NCBI RefSeq assembly: GCF_963576675.1
Contig: NC_088916.1
Coordinates: forward strand, 19,010,501 to 19,074,500
DNA: 64,000 nt
DNA from: Euphorbia lathyris
Taxonomy: Eukaryota; Streptophyta; Magnoliopsida; Malpighiales; Euphorbiaceae
Direction: 5' to 3'
Shown: positions 59,441-64,000 of the stretch, piece after piece
Layout of the letters: every line of letters starts with the position of its first letter
How positions within the stretch are numbered: position 1 is the first letter of the stretch
The notes under the pieces: generated by a model
What the model was told of the DNA's origin: nothing
Seen by the model: the letters and a program-made list of their open reading frames with translations, nothing else
Databases searched by the model: none
Translations under genes and position numbers: made by a program

Positions 59441-59762
59441 TCGCTAGAAAGAGTCATTTTACCTGCGGTCGATTTAGAGACTAGGGTCGCTAGAAAGAGC
59501 AATTTTACCTGTGGTCGATTTAGAGACTAGGGTCACTAGAAAGAGCAATTTTACCTGCGGTCGATTTAAAGACTAGTGTCGCTAAAAAGAGCAATTTTAC
59601 CTGCGGTCGATTTAGAGACTAGGATCGCTAGAAAGAGCAATTTTGCCTGCAGTCGATTTAGAGACTAGGGTCGCTAGAAAGAGCAATTTTACATGCGGTT
59701 GATTTAGAGACTAGGGTCGCTAGAAAGAGCAATTTTGCATGCGGTCGATTTAGAGACTAGGG
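59441..59762. repeat. 46-bp minisatellite, seven copies
   Basis: The unit TCGCTAGAAAGAGCAATTTT plus 26 more bases (ACCTGCGGTCGATTTAGAG core) starts at 59441, 59487, 59533, 59579, 59625, 59671 and 59717, exactly 46 bases apart. It is the reverse complement of the five-copy array at 34483-34713 in the nested relative, at the equivalent place next to the 3' LTR. Confidence 0.95.
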
Positions 59763-60428
59763 TCCAATGAGGGAAGGTTTGTCGGCAGCCGAGTCAGAGG
59801 CGAGGACGGGACGGCCCAGGTAGGGGTCGAAGGTGAGGTGGGAGCGTGCGGTGCAGAGATCAAGTATTCCTCCTCCAACTCTATATGTGTCTTTTACTTT
59901 AATATATTTCCATTGCATGTGTTGCATTCACGAAAAATGTTTTCAAAAACACACACATCACTGTCAAAATAGAAAAGTAGGGCCAACTGGAGACACCGAG
60001 TCAGAAGACCAGTGACGAAAACCCACGATGAACGGCTGAATCGGTTGATTCCAAGGATTAGAAAATTTAAAAAAATAATAATAATAAAACAGAGAAACTC
60101 AGAGAACCGACGCTTGAAAGCTCCGCTAACAAGTTCGGCATCTCCTGAATGGGGACGAGCACGTTCTCTACCACCGCAGTAAGCGAAGGAGCCCCGGAGG
60201 CCGAGCGTCGGCCAGTGAGCAACGAACGGTGCTCCCAACGACGATGGTCGCTCTATAAAGGACGGTGCGCGACACGTAGGGCGCTCGTCCGACGCAACTA
60301 GCGTCGGACATGGCCCGTCGAGGGGTGGGCGTCCCCCGTCGAGCGTCGAGCGTGGTTCGATGTACGGATGACATCGCCCAACGACAGTCCGACGAGCACC
60401 GGACCGCTTCGGGTGAGGCTCGATATCG

Positions 60429-60594
60429 TCGGGCGGATACCCGACTATCGTTGGGCGAACGCCAAACTTTCGTTGGACGATCGCCCAACGTTGTCGATCG
60501 CCCAACTTACGTTGGGTGCTCGCCCAACCTGCTTTGGGCGACGCCCAACTTTAGCCGGACGTCGCCCAAAGTTTCGGGATCCGCGCCTATAAAA
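60429..60594 (+). promoter_or_regulatory. Palindrome array and TATA box in 3' LTR of outer element
   Basis: Units GTTGGGCGAACGCCAAAC, GTTGGACGATCGCCCAAC, GTTGTCGATCGCCCAAC, GTTGGGTGCTCGCCCAAC and TTTGGGCGACGCCCAAC occupy 60450-60551, with flanking weaker units. TATAAAA is at 60588-60594. Confidence 0.78.
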
Positions 60595-61278
60595 GGCACG
60601 GATCCCCATGCAAGAAAATGGGGAAATTTTTTGGAGCTTTCTCACTCTAGACATTTTTAGAGAGAGAAAGTCACTTTTTTGGGAGAATATTTTTTTTCCT
60701 AAAAAAATCCAAATTTTGCAAAGTTAAATATTTTACCAAAAACACCGAAGAATCATAATTCGTGGAATCAACCGACACCAGCTGTCAATACCGATCTTGA
60801 GGTATTATCCGAGGACTAGAGTCGTTTCCTTTATTTATTTATTTTATTTGTTTATGTTATAGTTTTACTTTTTTAGTTAGTTATTATTTATCACGTCTTA
60901 TTTATTAGTCCGTATTTATTTAATTTCCGTCTCGTATTAAATACGAACCGTGATCCGATCCAAAGATAGTTCGGGATTAAGAAACGTTGTAATTATAAGT
61001 TTTGAAAATATTTCTAAATAACGTTTTGAAATAAAACATCGTTCCAGGAGTCTCCATTATAGACTATGATCCAATTTTGGTAGTTCGGAGGTCCAAAATA
61101 ATAGAATAGTGTAGATCTAAAGCTTTTTTTAATAAATTTGAAAACTATTGGACTAATTATATAATTCTGCCTTTTCTGTCACTAACAGCATATTAGCGAC
61201 GGATTTTCCGTCGGTAATCTGCTGGAATCCGAAAATACCCTTTTAAACCCATTTCCTCAACTTTTTTGGTATTTAATC

Positions 61279-61319
<41 letters not shown>

Positions 61320-61902
61320 TGTAATATGTTGGTTAAAATTATTTTTGAGGTATTTACTTAATAATTATCTATATACTTACTTATTTTGTATATTTGATTA
61401 TAATTTTCATTGTTTTGGTGTTTATGGAATTACTTGTGTGTGTATATATATATATATATAGTTTTTTGGTTTATTTTGGATTTAGCTATTATTTTGGGTG
61501 GGATATTTTCTATATATTCATAAACTATGTTGGGATCCAAATTACTTTCTCTTTCTTTTGAATTTATATAATTTTCATTATTTTTACATAGTTTTAACTA
61601 GGAAAAAAATGTGTTATATTTAGTATTTCCTATTTTCATTATTATACATATAATATCTTTTATTTGTTTTTCTTTAAATCTATAGATAGATTCTTATTTT
61701 TTTAGCTAAAATTTATACTATATGCATATGATCTTTTTCTTATTCTTTTGACATTTGGGTGTATATATTTTAAATTGGTTTTCATTTGATGAATTTTGGT
61801 TTAATTGGTTTATTGTTATAATTATGATAAGTAAAGTGTCCATTGAGTGAAAAAGGGGAAAATAAACCACAAAAAGATAATTTAACTTGTGCATTTAAAC
61901 TA

Positions 61903-62797
61903 GGGTAAATTAAAAAAAAAAACCCCTGTGGTTTGATGTTGTTCCAAAAAAACCCTTGTGGTTTGGTTTTACAAAAAAAAAAAGGACCGTGGTTTCGCCG
62001 TTACCCGAAAAACGGAAAACGACTTAACACCGTTAAAAATGCTGACGTGGCAAGGGGTAGAGTTGGAAAAATATATTTTTTTATTTTTTTATTTTTCTTT
62101 CTTCTTCTTCTTCTTCTTCTTCTTCTTCTTCTTCTTCTTCTTCTTCTTCCTCCTCTCCTCTTCTTCTTCTATTTTTTTTTAATTTCTGCAATTGAGACGT
62201 TACGTCTGAAATTCAGACGTTGAACGTCTGGATTTCAGACATTGAACGTCTGAAATCCTCCTCCTCCTCCTTCTTCTTCTTCTTCTTCTTCTTTTTTCTT
62301 CTTCTTCCTCTCTCTTCTCTTCTTCTTCTTTTTTTCTATCTTTTTTTTCTTTTTTTAATTTCCAGAATTCTGGAAAATTCCAGAATTCTGGAAAATTTCC
62401 AAAATTCTGGAATTTTCCAGAATTCTGGAAATTAAAAAAAAAGAAGATATAAAAAAAGAAGAAGAAGAGAAGAGAGAGAGGAAGAAGAAGAAAAAAAAAG
62501 AAGAAGAAGAAGAAGAAAGAGAAGAAGAAGAAGGAGAAGAAGAAAAAGAAGAAGGAGAAGAAGAAGAAGAAGAAAATGAGGAGGAGAGGAAGAAGAAGAA
62601 AAAGAAAAAAGAAAAAATAATAAAAAAAAATTTCCAACTTTACCCCTTGCCACGTCAGCATTTTTAACACTGTTAAGCCAATTTCTGTTTTTCGGGTAAC
62701 GGCGAAACCACGGTCCCTTTTTTTTTATAAAACCAAACCACAAGGGTTTTTTTTTGGAACAACATCAAACCACAGGGGTTTTTTTTGGAATTTACCC
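61903..62797. mobile_element. Foldback Mutator-type MITE, 895 bp
   Basis: Perfect 9-bp duplication TTTAAACTA (61894-61902 and 62798-62806). Terminal inverted repeats of about 150 bp begin GGGTAAATT and include CCCCTGTGGTTTGATG, CGTGGTTTCGCCGTTACC and GCTGACGTGGCAAGGGGTA. The inner arms are (CTT)n on the left and (GAA)n on the right, so nearly the whole element can pair with itself. The centre has CAGACGTTGAACGTCTG-type and CCAGAATTCTGG palindromes. A 9-bp duplication and long TIRs fit Mutator-like elements. Leu/Phe- or Lys/Glu-runs in ORFs here are microsatellite artefacts. The sister LTR at about 25557 shows the empty site. Confidence 0.92.
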
Positions 62798-63714
62798 TTT
62801 AAACTAAAGGTTTTTAGAGATTCCTAAATGTAGATAAAAGGGTTTTTCATCATTTTAAATCGTTTTCTAAAATATCACGTTTAAAACCTTAATTCGTTCC
62901 AACGACGAATTAAGCGAATATTGTAAGTAAAATCGTTTTCATTGTAAATAATGGAGTTTTTGAATCGTTTTCTTAATAGTTTTGTACAAAAATAAATGGA
63001 CTTGTATGATTAATCACGTTTTTGGTTCAAGGCTTCTTACTTCACATTTTCAAACGCTCGAAACGTTTCAACAGCGGTTCGAGTAGATACCATGTAAATT
63101 AACGGGGTTTTGAAACGTGCCTAAATCGTTCCAACGACGATTAAGGCACGAACCATGTAAATAAACTGGTTTTCGGGAGTGAGACTAGTTTAGAGTTAAT
63201 GTGTAGTTTAAAAGCATAAATCACACTAAATAAAACAATTATTCTTCCTTCCCCCTCTCTGTCCTATACGCTTTGAATTTATGCAAAATGGGTGATTCTT
63301 TACTAAAATGGCTTTCTATAACATGCTCAAAACGGTTTTCAAAACGAGATAGAAAAGGGTTTCAAATGAATTTTAAACTTAAAGAAATATATGATTAGTT
63401 CGTTATCGCCTAACACGCTAAGTAGGAGGCCGGTGGTTCATAACCGGTCGATCTCGGGGTGCCTAGTAGCCTTTCTCCGGAAAGGAGCTAGCCTTCTCGG
63501 CTCGTACCTAAGTTTCCCGAACCCTCACCGGTCTCCCGCAAGGGATCAATGTTCATTTTCCCATTCGTGGGTGGCGACTCTTCCATACTCCAGGCTCCGG
63601 TCCTGCCGAGCAGCTTGGTTCCACGATTGGTTGCTTTCGACGCCAATCACAGCATCTGTCGTCAACGGTGTCCACCCCCCTGTCCGCCCGGGAGATTAGG
63701 CCGCGACACGTACA

Positions 63715-63811
63715 ACTATATGTAAATGATATAAAATTTAAAAAATATTAAAATATTAAATTTCTGTATAAAAAATTTATCCACCCTCGCAACGCGCGGA
63801 CACAATACTAG
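63715..63811 (+). mobile_element. Candidate Helitron 3' terminus
   Basis: Directly after the 3' LTR, an AT-rich run leads to CCTCGCAACGCGCGG (63785-63799), able to form a six-pair stem with one mismatch. It is followed eight bases later by CTAG, then T. A GC-rich hairpin 10-12 bases before CTRR-T is the plant Helitron 3' end pattern. The 5' end is not visible; the LTR element may have inserted into it. Confidence 0.4.
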
Positions 63812-64000
63812 TTTATATAATCACTACTACTACTTGTGCTAATGTAGTTGTATTTTAATACCTTTTTTATGTTTATTTAGGTCTTTTAAGGTAAATAATT
63901 TATTAATTTTTAACATTTTTTTAAAAGATTAATTTTTAACTTTTAATATCTTATCGTTTTGTCAAATTGAGTTTAGCAGTTATCTGATACCTTAACGGTT

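Larger units (their letters stand above)
23626..63714 (+). mobile_element. Non-autonomous Tat/Ogre-like LTR element carrying nested insertions
   Basis: 5' LTR 23626-26268 and PBS 26271-26288 on the plus strand, 3' LTR 59988-63714. The two LTRs share U3 segments absent from the nested relative's LTRs, which supports pairing them. After removal of the nested element, a solo LTR and a MITE it would be about 16.5 kb. Between the LTRs I find a leader shared with the pol-bearing relative (26289-28060), a long degenerate-repeat region (28190-31617 plus 52261-54060), one small gag-like ORF (54309-57113, split) and a 3' region with hairpin motifs and a 46-bp minisatellite. There is no protease, RT or integrase, so it would depend on enzymes in trans. 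Confidence 0.82.
59988..63714 (+). repeat. 3' LTR of outer element, with MITE inside
   Basis: Starts TGGAGACACCGAG and ends GACACGTACA; about 2.8 kb without the MITE at 61903-62797. U3 matches 23626-24200 at about 90% by eye, sharing GCTCCCAACGACGATGGTCG-type words not found in the nested relative's LTRs. TA microsatellites at 61284-61312 and 61445-61460. Confidence 0.88.

Noticed and set aside
61933..62743. ORFs with long Phe/Leu, Ser, Lys/Glu runs
   Set aside because: They are translations of the CTT/GAA microsatellite arms of a MITE.
31618..63714. Reading the LTRs at 31618-34257 and 59988-63714 as one element's pair
   Set aside because: They are in opposite orientation and each has the 3'-side flank inward; PBS positions at 26271 (plus) and 48146 (minus) pair them instead as 23626/59988 and 31618/48166.

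Overview
The window looks like repeat-dense, AT-rich plant nuclear DNA, probably from a dicot-like angiosperm, though the species cannot be read from it. The evidence is plant-type Ty1/copia and Ty3/gypsy (Tat-lineage) LTR retrotransposons, plant hAT and Mutator-type MITEs, a plant-mobile-domain ORF and a 140-bp satellite. I see no host gene, rRNA, tRNA or CRISPR. Everything from 3767 to 63714 is explained by a nest of transposable elements.

Layout. (1) 1-3105: a 140-bp satellite array split by a 749-bp hAT-type MITE (1784-2532, TSD TTTGGTGG). (2) 3767-23631: a large minus-strand Ty1/copia element with 1.48-kb LTRs and an extra ORF downstream of pol. Its gag is split by a young, complete 9.9-kb Ty3/gypsy Tat element (11208-21086, TSD AAGAG, LTRs about 99% identical). 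Its outer 5' LTR end is lost at a microhomology junction. (3) 23626-63714: a plus-strand, non-autonomous Tat/Ogre-like element (LTRs 23626-26268 and 59988-63714, PBS at 26271) with a small gag-like ORF and no pol. Nested in it are a minus-strand pol-bearing relative of 20.6 kb (31618-52255, TSD ACGGC/ACGAC), a 2.05-kb solo LTR (54613-56661, TSD TATGT) and a foldback MULE-type MITE in the 3' LTR (61903-62797, TSD TTTAAACTA). The nested relative's 5' LTR itself holds a hAT-type MITE (49450-50726) with a further MITE inside. (4) 63715-63811: a candidate Helitron 3' terminus.

How the parts work together. Each autonomous-type element carries gag, protease, RT, RNase H and integrase, all broken by stops, frameshifts or deletions. 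Both Tat elements add a second, archaeal-type RNase H and, between pol and the 3' LTR, a multi-exon gene in antisense orientation. The two antisense genes are of different families: a 'putative gypsy type transposon' (PF04195-like) protein and a plant-mobile-domain protein. The latter has its own TATA box and a 999-bp intron filled by a dimeric minisatellite.

The most unusual signals are: an array of GGGCGNNCGCCC palindromes just upstream of the TATA box in all four Tat LTRs; four gag-core-like units in one polyprotein; a 46-bp minisatellite shared with different copy number by the autonomous and non-autonomous partners; and recurrent, partly covarying hairpins in their 3' regions. All calls are by eye; no database search was possible.
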